Shown here piece after piece: positions 1-9,506 of a stretch of 64,000 nucleotides of DNA. A program made the position numbers and the translations under genes. Source of the stretch: Novosphingobium sp. G106 (lineage in GTDB: Bacteria > Pseudomonadota > Alphaproteobacteria > Sphingomonadales > Sphingomonadaceae). Location: contig NZ_JAHOOZ010000004.1 of assembly GCF_019075875.1 (NCBI RefSeq), positions 124,001 through 188,000 on the forward strand, given 5' to 3'. The notes under the pieces are model-generated. The model was given only the letters and a program-made list of their open reading frames with translations, was not told the DNA's origin and did no database searches. Numbering within the stretch: position 1 is the first letter of the stretch; each line of letters begins with the position of its first letter.

Positions 1-291
1 CTCGCCGTGCTGAACTGCGTAGATAACCCAGCTCCGCCCGTAATCGTGCGGCGACCGATAGACGCCTTGCTGTTCGACGTGGGTCTGCAGCACGAAGCCA
101 TTGTCGGGATCGCGGTAGAGTTCCTGGCTAGCCGGATTGGCGCGGTTAATCTCGGCGAGCCAGGTTTCTGTGCTATCGGTTTCGGAAAGCACCGCCATGT
201 GACGACAGCAATTGGCAATCACCTGCGCACCCACAGATTTCCAATCGCGGCTGATCGCGGCGACGCACACTTCCAGCGAAGTCTTGGTCAT
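1..291 (-). CDS. Cupin-fold metal-dependent enzyme, cysteine-dioxygenase-like (partial, 3' end outside window)
   Basis: An open frame runs from ATG at 291 on the minus strand to the left edge (97 codons) without a stop, so the C-terminus is missing. AGGAG lies 6 nt before the start. The peptide begins MTKTSLEVCVAAISRDW and reaches a YRSPHDYGRSWVIYAVQHGE stretch, which resembles the first metal-binding strand pair (PHDHG...W..Y...GE) of small double-stranded beta-helix enzymes of the cysteine dioxygenase/predicted metal-dependent COG5553 type. Substrate unknown. It is divergent from the broken LysR gene at 425, which probably once controlled it. The family assignment rests on this motif only. 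Confidence 0.6.
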   Translation of the reverse strand, partial: MTKTSLEVCVAAISRDWKSVGAQVIANCCRHMAVLSETDSTETWLAEINRANPASQELYRDPDNGFVLQTHVEQQGVYRSPHDYGRSWVIYAVQHGE

Positions 292-424
292 TGTGGTCTC
301 CTGCTTTCCGTTTCGATGAAAGAAGGATAGGCCGCCGCGATATATGGCGGAATACGCATCGTTTGCATTCAATACATGCGTCAAACGCCGTATCAGGAAC
401 CCGGGATCGCGTTATAGCAGTCTG

Positions 425-1454
425 ATGGTCCGACCCGATCTCAATCAGCTCGTGACGCTTGACGTCGTCCTGACCGAGGGGAGCGTTGCGAAGGCAGCAC
501 GGCGCATGCAGTTAAGCCCGTCTGCCATGAGCCGGGCACTTGCGCGCCTTCGCGAGACGGTGGGCGATCCGCTCCTCGTTCGCGCTGCGTGGAGAAGTGC
601 AACGGCTCGTTCTGGAGGCGGAGGCCGTGCTTCGCCCTGCCGAACAGCTGGTTCCCGAAAAGTTGGCCCGAACCTTCACGATACGGGCGAGCGACGGATT
701 TGCGGAGAGCTTCGGCCCCGTGCTCATCGGCCGCGACGCTCCTGGGGTCCACCTTCGCTTCGTACGCAAACTCGACAGAGACAGAGCGGCGCTGCGCGAG
801 GGCATCATCGACCTCGAGACAGGTGTCGTCGGAGGCGATGTGGGGCCCGAGGTTCGTACGCAACTTCTGTTTCGGGACCAGTTCGTCGGCGTAGTTCGTC
901 AGGATCATCCCTTGGCCAGCGGCAAGGCGACACGGGCGGCCTATTCAAATGGACGGCACATCTTGGTCTCGCGCGACGGTAAGAGCAGCGGCCCCGTGGA
1001 TGAGACCCTGAGGGAGGCCGGTCTCAAGCGAGAAATCGTCGCTTCGGTGGACGGATATGCGACAGCGTTGATGCTGGTGCGATCATCTGAACTCATCGCT
1101 TCGGTACCCGAGCGGCATACCGAACCCCTTAGCAGGCTGTTGAAAAAGGGTTTCGAGCAGTGGTGGCGAGCAACATGGAATCTCGGATCAGCACATTAAA
1201 GCACGATCGATTCAAGATGGCGCCGAGTTGGCTTCGATTGTTGCTCGACAATGCGGTCGCTCCGACTTTTTCAACAGCCTGTTAGGGCCGGGCTGCACAC
1301 ATTTGCCTTACCAGTAAAGATGCCGCCGCTAGCGATCTCGCTGATGTGGCATCCGCGACAGGATGCGGATTCCGGACACCGCTGGCTGCGAGGATGCCTT
1401 CAGGATGCTTGCATCGTTTCGAAAGCGGCTGATCGAGGTAAAGCACTCTATTGA
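425..1454 (+). pseudogene. LysR-family transcriptional regulator, disrupted by deletion/frameshift and by a MITE
   Basis: From ATG at 425 a clear LysR helix-turn-helix is read (MVRPDLNQLVTLDVVLTEGS, then a recognition helix with SPSAMSRALARLRE). At about 587-592 the frame changes: LVRA is followed directly by LRGEVQRLV in another frame, so the roughly 14 residues that usually join these segments are missing. The effector domain continues in the second frame to TEPL at 1130, where the 149-bp element at 1133-1281 interrupts it. Removing the element and one TTAG copy restores reading: PLRAGLHTF and on to a stop at 1452-1454. The regulator is therefore doubly inactivated. It diverges from the cupin gene, its likely former target. 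Confidence 0.85.
1133..1281. mobile_element. 149-bp MITE, copy 1, inside the LysR gene
   Basis: The element has perfect 16-bp terminal inverted repeats CAGGCTGTTGAAAAAG and is bounded by the direct repeat TTAG at 1129-1132 and 1282-1285. It has no coding capacity for a transposase. An identical copy in the opposite orientation lies at 50762-50910, there bounded by CTAG. The 4-bp YTAG target duplication is the type reported for the IS427 group of IS5-family elements, so an element of that kind is the likely trans-acting mobiliser (inference). Confidence 0.9.
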
Positions 1455-1560
1455 TCGGCAGGTTGTAACGACTTGCGAGACTAGAGCCGGAAGGGCGGCA
1501 CATCGTCGGAAGTCGTTAGATTCCCATACTGAAAGTCATGTTGGTCACGTCAATATACAA

Positions 1561-1596
1561 GAAATAAAAAGCGGGCGGTGCCAAGCACCGCCCGCT
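1561..1596 (-). terminator. Rho-independent terminator of the TonB receptor gene
   Basis: A perfect 12-bp stem AGCGGGCGGTGC / GCACCGCCCGCT with a 3-nt loop (1570-1596) is followed on the minus strand by TTTTTATTTC. It lies about 45 bp beyond the stop codon of the minus-strand receptor at 1641. Confidence 0.9.
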
Positions 1597-1640
1597 GAGT
1601 TTGAGGCGGGACTCGCACCGCCCGGTTCTGGAAAAGTCGT

Positions 1641-4037
1641 TCAGAAGTTGATCGTACCCTCCACCCCAAAAGTCCGGGGCGGATTGAAGTTGGCGTAGTC
1701 GCCGAGGATCGCTGCATTGGCGGCCGACCGGCGATAGATGTGGGTCTCGTTGAACAGGTTGCGGCTCCACACCGACAGCGTCGCGGTGGTGCCGGCACGG
1801 CCCATCGGGATTTCGGCCAGCGCGATGCTTCCGTTGAATACGAGGCTGCTATCGGTCTTCACCGTTTCGGACTGGAAGCTGTACTGCGGATCGGCATAGG
1901 CGCCGTCCAGATGGAAGCGGACCGCCGTGCCCGAGCCGCCCACCGGCACGTCTACGTCGACAAAGCCCGAAGCGGCGTTCTTGGGCGTATAGACGATGAA
2001 CACGGGCGCCAGCACGGTGGTAGTCGCTGAGCTGAGGAACGGATTCACCGTCGCCGGCACGCGGGTATAGGTGTAGGCATAGGATGCGCCAAGCGTCACC
2101 TGGTCGATGGGGTGGATCGTCAGGTCGGCTTCCAGGCCGCGGATCTTGGTCGTCCCCGGCGCGTTGCGCGTCTCTTCCGTATGCAGGTTAAAGGTCGGAC
2201 TGGCGGGATTGGTATCGACGTTGTCGAAGTCGATCTGGGTACCCTTGCGGTCCATAATGTAGCCCGCGAGGTTGAGGCGCACCTTGCGATCGAAGAACTG
2301 CATCTTCGCGCCCGCTTCATAGGATCGCACCGATTCCGGCCCGAAGGCGGCGAAGGTCTGCGAGCGGTCGTTGGCGCCGCCGGCGCGGTAGCCGGTCGCA
2401 TATTTGATATAGAGGTTGATGTCGGGCGCCGCGTCCCAGGCCAGCGTCACCATCGGGTCAAACCGGCTCTGCGAGAAGGCGAAGGGGAAGTTCGTGGTCA
2501 AGCCGTTGACGACAGTCAGCGTGCCCTCGCGCTTGTCCTTGGTCCAGCGGCCGCCTGCGGTCAGATGAAGCTGCTCGAAGCCTGCCGGGGTGAAGGTAGC
2601 CTGGCCGAACAGGGCATAGCTCTTCGCCTTGGCAGAGCTGTCGCGCTGGCGGAACCAGTCTGCCGGATCCCAGCCCTGGTTGGCCGAAGTGATCGGGCCG
2701 GAAACGTCGCCTTGCAATATGGTGTAGGCGGTGCCGTTGGCGTTCCACTGGTTGGAGGCCGGCGTCGCAGCCCGCTCGGTCGCATGTTCGTTGTAGTAGT
2801 AGCCGCCGACGACCCAGTCGATCTGCGGCATGGATCCGACGAGTTGGACTTCTTGGCTAAATTGGTTCTGGCCGAGGTAGGACAGGCTGTAGCGACTGAA
2901 CTTGGTGTTAGGCGCGAAGATCGTGCGGTGCGCCCCTCCCGAATTGTCGTACTGGATCGTGCTGACCTTCCGCCACGCGGTGATCGACCGCAGCTGGATG
3001 CTCGGTGCGATGTCGTATTTCAGCGTGCCCATGAAACCCTGCGTGCGATCGACGCTGTACTGCTGCGGCACACCGATCTCGGCGGTCTTCTGCCGATTGT
3101 CCCCGCTGACCACGACAAGCGGCGACAGTGGCGCAATACAGGCCGAGCAGGCAAGGCCGGTGGTCGGCGAGGTCAGGACGCCCGCGCCGTTATAAACGCC
3201 GACGACGCGGCCCTGCGGGTTGTAGTTGACCAGTTGGCTGTAGAAAGGAGTGTTCTCGTCTTTCGCCTTGTCGAAGGAGAGGTCGAGGCTCAGGCCTTCG
3301 AACGGCTTCCACAGGGCCTGGATACGCCCCCCGACGCGGTTGTAGGCGTTCCAGCCGAGCTGGCCGACGAGCGGGTTCCTGGTCGTCGCGCCCTGGTGCT
3401 GCATGACGCCGTCGATCTTGATCGCGATATTGGCGAACTCCGGCAGGTCGAGGTGCGCTTCGCCGGCGTACTGCCCGTAGTTGCCGACGCCGGCCTTGAC
3501 GCGGCCGTCGAACTCGCCGGTGGGCGCCTTGGTAACGATGCTCAGGGCACCACCCTCGGTGTTACGACCGAACAGCGTGCCCTGGGGGCCCTTAAGAACC
3601 TCGATGCGCTCGACGTCGAACAGAGCGGCATTCAGACCCTGTGAGCGGCCAAGGTAGACACCGTCGATATAGACGCCGACGCCGGTGTCGCGCGCGGTTT
3701 GGTTCTGGTCGAAGGGAACGATGCCACGGATGCCGACAGTCAGCGCCGACTGGCGCGCCTCGAAGGTCGCGACGCGAAGCGAGGGGATCGAGCCCTGCGC
3801 AAAGTCGATCAGGCTCTGGACGTGCTGCTTCTGAATGTCCGCCGCGCCGACGACGTTGATTGCGATCGGCGTCTTCTGGAGATTGGTTTCGCGCTTTGTG
3901 GCTGTGACGACGATGTCGTTGAGACCGCTGGCGTCGGCAGCGGCCGCATCCGCCGATCCCGTGTCGGCATGCGCCACGCCACCCAGAATCGCCAGTGCGG
4001 CCAGCGGAAGCGTGGCCAGAACCCGTTGATACCTCAT
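1641..4037 (-). CDS. TonB-dependent outer membrane receptor
   Basis: About 798 residues from ATG at 4037, preceded by GGGAG. This start gives a standard signal peptide (MRYQRVLATLPLAALAILG, cleavage near AHA). The frame is open to 4067, but the longer start would bury the signal. A TonB-box-like segment (DIVVTATKRETNLQ) follows, then a plug domain (about residues 55-165, with RIEVLKGPQGTLFGRNTEGG) and a long beta-barrel ending in aromatic F (FGVEGTINF). There is no STN domain, so it is a transporter rather than a sigma-signalling receptor. The ligand cannot be told from sequence; this subfamily is abundant in sphingomonads. It diverges from the two-component genes at 4141, which may control it. 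Confidence 0.93.
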   Translation of the reverse strand: MRYQRVLATLPLAALAILGGVAHADTGSADAAAADASGLNDIVVTATKRETNLQKTPIAINVVGAADIQKQHVQSLIDFAQGSIPSLRVATFEARQSALTVGIRGIVPFDQNQTARDTGVGVYIDGVYLGRSQGLNAALFDVERIEVLKGPQGTLFGRNTEGGALSIVTKAPTGEFDGRVKAGVGNYGQYAGEAHLDLPEFANIAIKIDGVMQHQGATTRNPLVGQLGWNAYNRVGGRIQALWKPFEGLSLDLSFDKAKDENTPFYSQLVNYNPQGRVVGVYNGAGVLTSPTTGLACSACIAPLSPLVVVSGDNRQKTAEIGVPQQYSVDRTQGFMGTLKYDIAPSIQLRSITAWRKVSTIQYDNSGGAHRTIFAPNTKFSRYSLSYLGQNQFSQEVQLVGSMPQIDWVVGGYYYNEHATERAATPASNQWNANGTAYTILQGDVSGPITSANQGWDPADWFRQRDSSAKAKSYALFGQATFTPAGFEQLHLTAGGRWTKDKREGTLTVVNGLTTNFPFAFSQSRFDPMVTLAWDAAPDINLYIKYATGYRAGGANDRSQTFAAFGPESVRSYEAGAKMQFFDRKVRLNLAGYIMDRKGTQIDFDNVDTNPASPTFNLHTEETRNAPGTTKIRGLEADLTIHPIDQVTLGASYAYTYTRVPATVNPFLSSATTTVLAPVFIVYTPKNAASGFVDVDVPVGGSGTAVRFHLDGAYADPQYSFQSETVKTDSSLVFNGSIALAEIPMGRAGTTATLSVWSRNLFNETHIYRRSAANAAILGDYANFNPPRTFGVEGTINF

Positions 4038-4140
4038 TATTCGTAGCTCCCCGAAGGCGCAGGGCAATCCGGGAATCGGGGCCCAGCAAGGTCAGTAACT
4101 TTCGTTACGGGCGCCAGTATCTTTTAATGACTACAGTTAT

Positions 4141-5878
4141 GTGACGGCAGGTGACGGTATCGGGAAACTCGCCGCACTGCCCGCGCAGGCGCGATTGACT
4201 GCACGGCTGCAAGTGGCATTCAGGCGCCGCTATCTAAAGTTTCCGAAGGCTGCGAACTTGAACCAAAGCTTGACCCGGTCCCGATCCGGCCGATTCCTGG
4301 CCGGCACGCGCGTGGCGATGGCGCTGCTGTTCGGCTTGTGGATATGGCTGAATCCAAGCGAAGCGGCCGATGAGGTGCCCGCAACAATACCGTTGTTCGA
4401 GGTGTATCTGATCTTCGCGGTCGGCACACTGGCGATTGCCTACAAAAGCTGGTGGTTCGAGCATCGCCTGGCATTGCCGGCCTTCGTCATCGACGTCGCC
4501 ACCTTCGTTACCGGCCTCGCCATCACCGAAGCAGTAGCGCTGGATTTTTTCAGCGCCTTCATGACCTTTTTCGTGTTTCTGACGCTCAGCTCTGCGGTGC
4601 GGTGGAACAGGCACCGGGCGCTAGCGGTCGCTGGTCTGCTCGCGCTCTGTTTCCTCCTCGCCGGAATGCTGGTCGATTGGCGCGGGCTTCAGATCGACCT
4701 GCCGAAGTTCGCGCGGCGCTTCGGCTATTTGGTCATGCTATCGATAATGCTGATCTGGTTTGCAGCCACGCGAACCCGAGCTCAGGCTCCGCGCTTTGTC
4801 TGGAAATCTGCAACGGACTGTGACGATCCGCTGGGCAAAGGCCTTGCCTACGCCGTGCAGACCTATGGCGCAGGCGGCGGAGCGCTCGCCTGGCTTGGCG
4901 AAGGCGAGCGGCATCCGCGGCTGGTGCACACGGGTGCAGTCGATATGGAGGAACCGCCTCGCAGGCTGGACCATCTGGATAGCATCGACAATCCTCTGCT
5001 CTTCGACATGAAGCGCGGACGGCGCCTGGCCTTGGACAGCCAGGACCGGCTGTCAGGGGATCGCGCCGTGCGGCCCGACAACATGGCGGATGCGATCGGG
5101 GTCGACGAGGGTCTCTCCATTCCGATCTTCAGCCGCACGGGCCGGGGGGCAGCTCATTCTCGCACACATCGATGGCCTATGTTCTGACGATCTACTTCCG
5201 GCCCGAGCCGTGGGGCGCGAGATCGCCTCCGCGATTGATGACGAAGAGACCGAAGCGCTCATACGCGAAGTGGCGATGTCGCGCCTGCGATCGCAGATCG
5301 CTGCCGATCTTCACGATAGCGTCGTTCAGACCCTCGCCGGAGCGAGTTTCCGGCTCGAAGCACTGAAGGAAAATCCCGCAGCCGGCGCGGCGCGGTCCGA
5401 GATAACGACGATCAACGCCGCGATCGCGGCCGAGCAGACCCATGTCCGCACGATGATCGACAAGCTGCGGCGCGGCGTGGTTCTGCCCGGCGAACGGAAC
5501 CTCTATCAGGAAATCGCGGCATTGACCGAGCCGCTGGGCGCACAATGGAAAATCGAGATCAGTGCGGAAGAGCCGGCTGAGCCGATAATCCTGTCCTCGG
5601 CCCTGACGTTCGAAATCCAGCAGATCCTCCGCGAGGCTGTCGCCAATGCAGTGCGCCACGGCCGAGCCAGGACAGTTCACGCCAGCTTTGCCACATCGGA
5701 GCGAGGCACGTTGATCCTGACGATCATCGACGATGGGAGAGGCTTCCCCGTTGACGGCAAGGCCATGCCCCGGTCGATTTCGGATCGGGTATCGCTGCTC
5801 GGCGGCACGATGCACCTGGCTTCTTCGCCCGGAAACACTGGAATCACCATCGTCATCCCGATAGCGAGGGCGGCATGA
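4141..5878 (+). pseudogene. NarL/DegS-type sensor histidine kinase, frameshifted at a G6 tract
   Basis: Two overlapping frames make one kinase. The first starts at GTG 4141 and has about five membrane segments (residues 57-215), then a soluble GAF-like region. It goes out of frame at 5144-5149, a run of six G; deleting one G joins it to the second frame (GQLILAHIDG...). That part holds the HisKA_3 dimerisation box with the phospho-acceptor motif DLHDSVVQTL and a GHKL ATPase with N-box REAVANAVRHG and G-box DDGRGF. ATGA overlap (5875) joins it to its response regulator. As written the protein lacks its catalytic half. It may be truly broken, phase-variable, or a one-base sequence error. The exact start is uncertain. 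Confidence 0.85.
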
Positions 5879-6504
5879 GCCGCATCCTCATCGCCGACGA
5901 TCACGAGTTCCTGCGCGCCGGCCTGGAAGCCGTGCTGGGCAGCCTGGGGCACATCGTGGCCGCCTCTGTCCCGGACGGCGATACGGCTCTCACCGCAATC
6001 GAGAAGAGCGATCCCGAGATCGTCATCCTCGACATCCGGATGCCAGGTCGGACCGGCGTGGAAGTGCTCCAGAGCCTGAGGGCAAAGGGCGACCGCCGTC
6101 CCATCCTTCTGCTGGCGGCCGAAGTCGACGATCGTAGCCTGGTGGCGGCCATCGACGCCAAGGTCGACGGCATCGTCCTGAAAGGCGAGAGCGCCGGAAC
6201 ACTGCAGCAGGCGATCGAAGCGGTGGTAGCCGGCAAGCGCTTCATCGACATCGCCCTGATGGATCGCGCCTTCGAGCTGGTATCCCAGCCCCCTGTCCGG
6301 AGGGCTTTGGACGCGCTGTCGCCACGCGACCGCATCATAGTCGAGCGGGCAGCAGCGGGCCTTCGCAACAAACAGATCGCGGAAGAACTCGGCATTTCGG
6401 AAGGTGCGGTGAAGATCTTCTTGCACCGGGTGTACGACCGGCTCGGCGTGAGCAACCGAACCGAACTCGCCCAACTCGTACTTCGCGTCACGATGTCGAA
6501 ATAG
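5875..6504 (+). CDS. LuxR/NarL-family response regulator
   Basis: 209 residues. The receiver has the acidic pair D8/D9, phosphorylation site D53 in VILDIRMPG and lysine in IVLKGES. The C-terminal LuxR helix-turn-helix follows (LSPRDRIIVERAAAGLRNKQIAEELGISEGAVKIFLHRVYDRLGV, given in part). The start overlaps the stop of the kinase gene by ATGA, so the two are translationally coupled and a cognate pair. Likely target: the divergent TonB receptor gene at 4037, judged by position only. Confidence 0.93.
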   Translation: MSRILIADDHEFLRAGLEAVLGSLGHIVAASVPDGDTALTAIEKSDPEIVILDIRMPGRTGVEVLQSLRAKGDRRPILLLAAEVDDRSLVAAIDAKVDGIVLKGESAGTLQQAIEAVVAGKRFIDIALMDRAFELVSQPPVRRALDALSPRDRIIVERAAAGLRNKQIAEELGISEGAVKIFLHRVYDRLGVSNRTELAQLVLRVTMSK

Positions 6505-6851
6505 ATGCCCGCTTCAAAATTCTATCTAGAAGCCGCCGGACAGCTCAGCCAAACACCATTGCGCTCAGTCGAGAATTCGGATCGCAACACTCTTTAGTCA
6601 TATCTAGGAAATTTTATCTGCAAATCATAATAGGCTTCAGGAAACCTTTGAAGTGCATCGTAAATATAGATCGCAGAGTCTAATTATGCGACGGTCGCGA
6701 AAAATTTCACGGTCATTAACGCCGGATTATTCGTCTATATCCGAATGTGGTTGATCCGATAAAATCTGAGAGTCGCGCGGTCGGTCGGCCAGGAAATTTC
6801 AAGCCATTTGCACTGAGACTGGACGCGATCGAAAAATCGTCTCCACTACTT
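6505..6851. other. Intergenic region without recognised gene
   Basis: 347 bp between the converging response regulator and protease genes. The part at 6590-6745 is clearly AT-richer than its surroundings. I see no convincing terminator hairpin, RNA gene or ORF. Confidence 0.6.
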
Positions 6852-8027
6852 TCAGAAATAGTCAGAAAGTGTGAGGCTTACCACCCTTCCGTCCAACAGT
6901 CCGAGCTGGATGGCCTTGCCGGCAGGACCATATCCGAAACGCTGTCCCCGCGCGGGATAGGTCGTCGTAATTTGCCTGCCATCGATCGACTTGATTACGT
7001 CCCCCTCCCTCAAACCCGCATTCCAGCCGGGACTGTTTCGCGCCACATGAACCACACGAATGCCGTCCGGTGCGCGCTGGCCGCCAAGACCCGAACGATC
7101 CTTCGGAAAGTCCGCGGCGAGCAAGGCGGCATCTGCCATGAGATGAAATGTCTCATTGCGCAGCCTCATGAACACGTCGAAAGCGCGGAAGAAAGGCCAA
7201 CCGACATAAATGGGCTGCGCCATTTCCCAGTCTTCAAGGATATGGACAGGCAGAGATTTCAAATGAAATGGTCCCATCTTCACGTCATTGATGCAAAAGA
7301 TCTCGCCGAGTGAGGTTCCTTCGATTCCGGCAGTCACAGCAGTAGATGTCCGGCGCCCGTTCAGCAGACCGGTCTCGCGCACGAAATCGGCCGACATCAT
7401 CATGGTGACGTTGCTGCCCAGGTCGACGATGGCATCGCCGTGATGGTGCCCTTCGATTGTGAGCGCGATCGCAGGAAATCCCTCGTTTGCGCCGTAGAGG
7501 TTCACCTGCTTGTGATCAGGACCAATGGGCGTATGTCCTGGCTTGAACGCCCGCATCCGTTTGCCGACAAAATCAACTTGAAGGTCGATCGACGTCAGAA
7601 CGTCCTGACCGACCACGAATGGCAGATCTAGCCGGTTGACTGCCTCCATCTGCGCGAGATCGAAACCGCCTATTGCCAGATGCTTCACCGAGACGCCGAA
7701 CATTTCGAACGAGTCCAACTTGTAGAGTTCGCCGGGAAGCTGTTCGGTGAATGTCTGCACGAGTGTCTGCCCGAGGTATGGCAAACCCATTTCGAGAGCC
7801 AGGTCGTGCCGGAGGATACTGCGCAGACTGCCGCTATCGACGACCGCTCGCAGGGTGCGTCCGTTTATGGAGACAGGAACGGTAAGATAGCGATCGCGGT
7901 CGAGGTCCAGCGGATACCACCCGGGCTCCGGTGTCGGCGCCGATGCGCCGAGAGAGCCGGAAATTCCCAGCACGGGCAAGGCAAGCGCGATGGTCAGCAT
8001 TGTCTGTCGCCGAGAGATGAGTGGCAT
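6852..8027 (-). CDS. Retropepsin-like aspartyl protease with C-terminal PDZ domain
   Basis: 391 residues with an N-terminal signal (RRQTMLTIALALPVLGISG, possibly Tat-like because of SRRQTM). Two retropepsin-like half-domains follow. The first has VVDSGSLRS (about residue 64), a good DSG catalytic motif. The second has IVDLGSNVT (about residue 200), where the expected T/S is Leu. Residues about 315-391 form a PDZ module (VRVVHVARNSPGWNAGLREGDVIKSIDG, in part). Probably a periplasmic or membrane-attached protease or peptide-binding protein. The gap to the outer membrane factor gene upstream is only 21 bp, so it is probably the last gene of the RND operon, an unusual partner. The DLG motif leaves activity open. 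Confidence 0.8.
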   Translation of the reverse strand: MPLISRRQTMLTIALALPVLGISGSLGASAPTPEPGWYPLDLDRDRYLTVPVSINGRTLRAVVDSGSLRSILRHDLALEMGLPYLGQTLVQTFTEQLPGELYKLDSFEMFGVSVKHLAIGGFDLAQMEAVNRLDLPFVVGQDVLTSIDLQVDFVGKRMRAFKPGHTPIGPDHKQVNLYGANEGFPAIALTIEGHHHGDAIVDLGSNVTMMMSADFVRETGLLNGRRTSTAVTAGIEGTSLGEIFCINDVKMGPFHLKSLPVHILEDWEMAQPIYVGWPFFRAFDVFMRLRNETFHLMADAALLAADFPKDRSGLGGQRAPDGIRVVHVARNSPGWNAGLREGDVIKSIDGRQITTTYPARGQRFGYGPAGKAIQLGLLDGRVVSLTLSDYF

Positions 8028-8048
8028 GAGGCTCTCCGTTGTTTCAAT

Positions 8049-9506
8049 TTAGCCTGCGGTGTGATGAGACTTTGCGCTCAGCGCATCGGCTTCGGCCTGC
8101 CCGCTCCAGCCACCGCCCAGGGCTTTGAAGAGCGCCACGCTAGCCAGGAGGCGCCGCGTCGCGAGCTGGATAGACTGGCGGCGCGTTCGCAGCGCGGTCG
8201 TCTGCGCCGCAATGACGTCCAGGTAGCTGACTGCGCCCTTCTGGTACCTGTCGAGCGCCAGCCGTTCGACCTGGGCTGCCTGGCGTTCGGCTCTAGATTC
8301 GGCTTCGCTCTCGTCTGCGAGGTGATGCGTAGCGGAAAGGCCGTCTTCCACCTGCTCGATGTCGGCAAGCACCCCGCCACGATAATCGGCCGTCGCCTGC
8401 GTCCACTGCGCCTTGGCAACGCCGAGCCGCGCCCGGTTTCGGCCGCCGTCGAACAACGAGACGAGCGCACCGGGGCCGATCGACCAGAACAGGTTCGGCG
8501 CGGTCAGGAGACCGGCAATCGCCGTACTCTGGAAGCCGCCGCTGCCGCCGAGTGAAAGCGCCGGAAAGAATGCGGCTTTCGCGGCTCCGATCCGGGCGTT
8601 CGCAGCGATCATGCGCTGCTGCGCCGCCGCGATGTCGGGCCTTCGTTGCAGGAGCGTGGAGGGAATATCCGCCGGCACCGCCGGCAAGGCAATGAGCCCG
8701 GATCGCGGCGTGATCGCGAATGTCGAGGCGGAAGCGCCGACAAGGCTAGCGATGGCGTGCTCGGTAAGCGCACGGGCATTCTGCAGATCGGCCAGTTGCG
8801 CCTCGGCCTCGGCCAGCTGCGTGCCCGACTGCCCCGTTTCCATCGCATTGGCGATTCCGCCGACGAACCTGTGCCGGGTCATGCGATCGGCTTCGGCATA
8901 GGCGAGCACGGCCGAGTTCAGGAGGTCGATCTCGTTGTCGTATCCGCGCAAGGCAATGTAGCTAGCCGCGAGCCGGGCTTCGAGGCTGAGGCGGATCGCC
9001 GCGAGATCATCACCGCTCGCCCGGGCCATCGCGCGGCTGGCGACGACGGTGTTGCGAATGCGTCCCCACAGGTCGATGTCGTAGGATACTTCACCCCCGA
9101 CATCGGCCGCACCGTAGAGATCAGGCTGGTTGGCTCCGCGCAGCGGACGATTGTCGGATTGGCGGTTGCGCGTGAAGTCGACGCCTGCCCCCAACTGCGG
9201 AAAGAGGCCGGACCGCGCCTGCAACAGATCGGCCTGGGCTTGATCGTAGCGACCAAGGGCGGCTTCTAGCGTCGGGCTGTCCTTCTGCACTCTCGCTTCG
9301 AGATCATCGAGTTGAGCATCCCGGAACGCGGTCCACCACTCTCCCGAAGCGGGCATCGCTTCGCCCGCGGGGACCACAAGCCACGTACCGCTTTCCTTGT
9401 AGGCGGCGGGCATCGCGATCTTCGGTGGCTGGTAGGCGGGCGCCATGGAACAGCCGCCGAGCGCAGTCAGGCACAGGACAACGGACAGGGGGGCCCGGCT
9501 AGGCAT
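8049..9506 (-). CDS. RND efflux outer membrane factor, OprM/NodT family lipoprotein
   Basis: 485 residues with a lipoprotein signal whose lipobox is LGGC, followed by SMAPAYQPPK, typical of OprM-type channels. Two tandem OEP repeats follow, with long helices and the LPAVPADIPSTLLQRRPDIAAAQ segment characteristic of NodT proteins. The ATG at 9506 lies within the end of the adaptor gene (8-bp overlap), so translation is coupled. It forms the exit duct of the tripartite pump encoded just upstream. Confidence 0.95.
   Translation of the reverse strand: MPSRAPLSVVLCLTALGGCSMAPAYQPPKIAMPAAYKESGTWLVVPAGEAMPASGEWWTAFRDAQLDDLEARVQKDSPTLEAALGRYDQAQADLLQARSGLFPQLGAGVDFTRNRQSDNRPLRGANQPDLYGAADVGGEVSYDIDLWGRIRNTVVASRAMARASGDDLAAIRLSLEARLAASYIALRGYDNEIDLLNSAVLAYAEADRMTRHRFVGGIANAMETGQSGTQLAEAEAQLADLQNARALTEHAIASLVGASASTFAITPRSGLIALPAVPADIPSTLLQRRPDIAAAQQRMIAANARIGAAKAAFFPALSLGGSGGFQSTAIAGLLTAPNLFWSIGPGALVSLFDGGRNRARLGVAKAQWTQATADYRGGVLADIEQVEDGLSATHHLADESEAESRAERQAAQVERLALDRYQKGAVSYLDVIAAQTTALRTRRQSIQLATRRLLASVALFKALGGGWSGQAEADALSAKSHHTAG

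Noticed and set aside
7..330. 107-codon plus-strand frame at the left edge
   Set aside because: It is antisense to the cupin gene, has no ribosome site, and the minus-strand frame has a good AGGAG and a recognised motif.
2112..3644. 510-codon open frame on the plus strand inside the TonB receptor
   Set aside because: It is the antisense shadow of the 1641-4037 gene; composition is Arg/Val/Gly-rich with no domain, and the receptor frame on the other strand is unambiguous.
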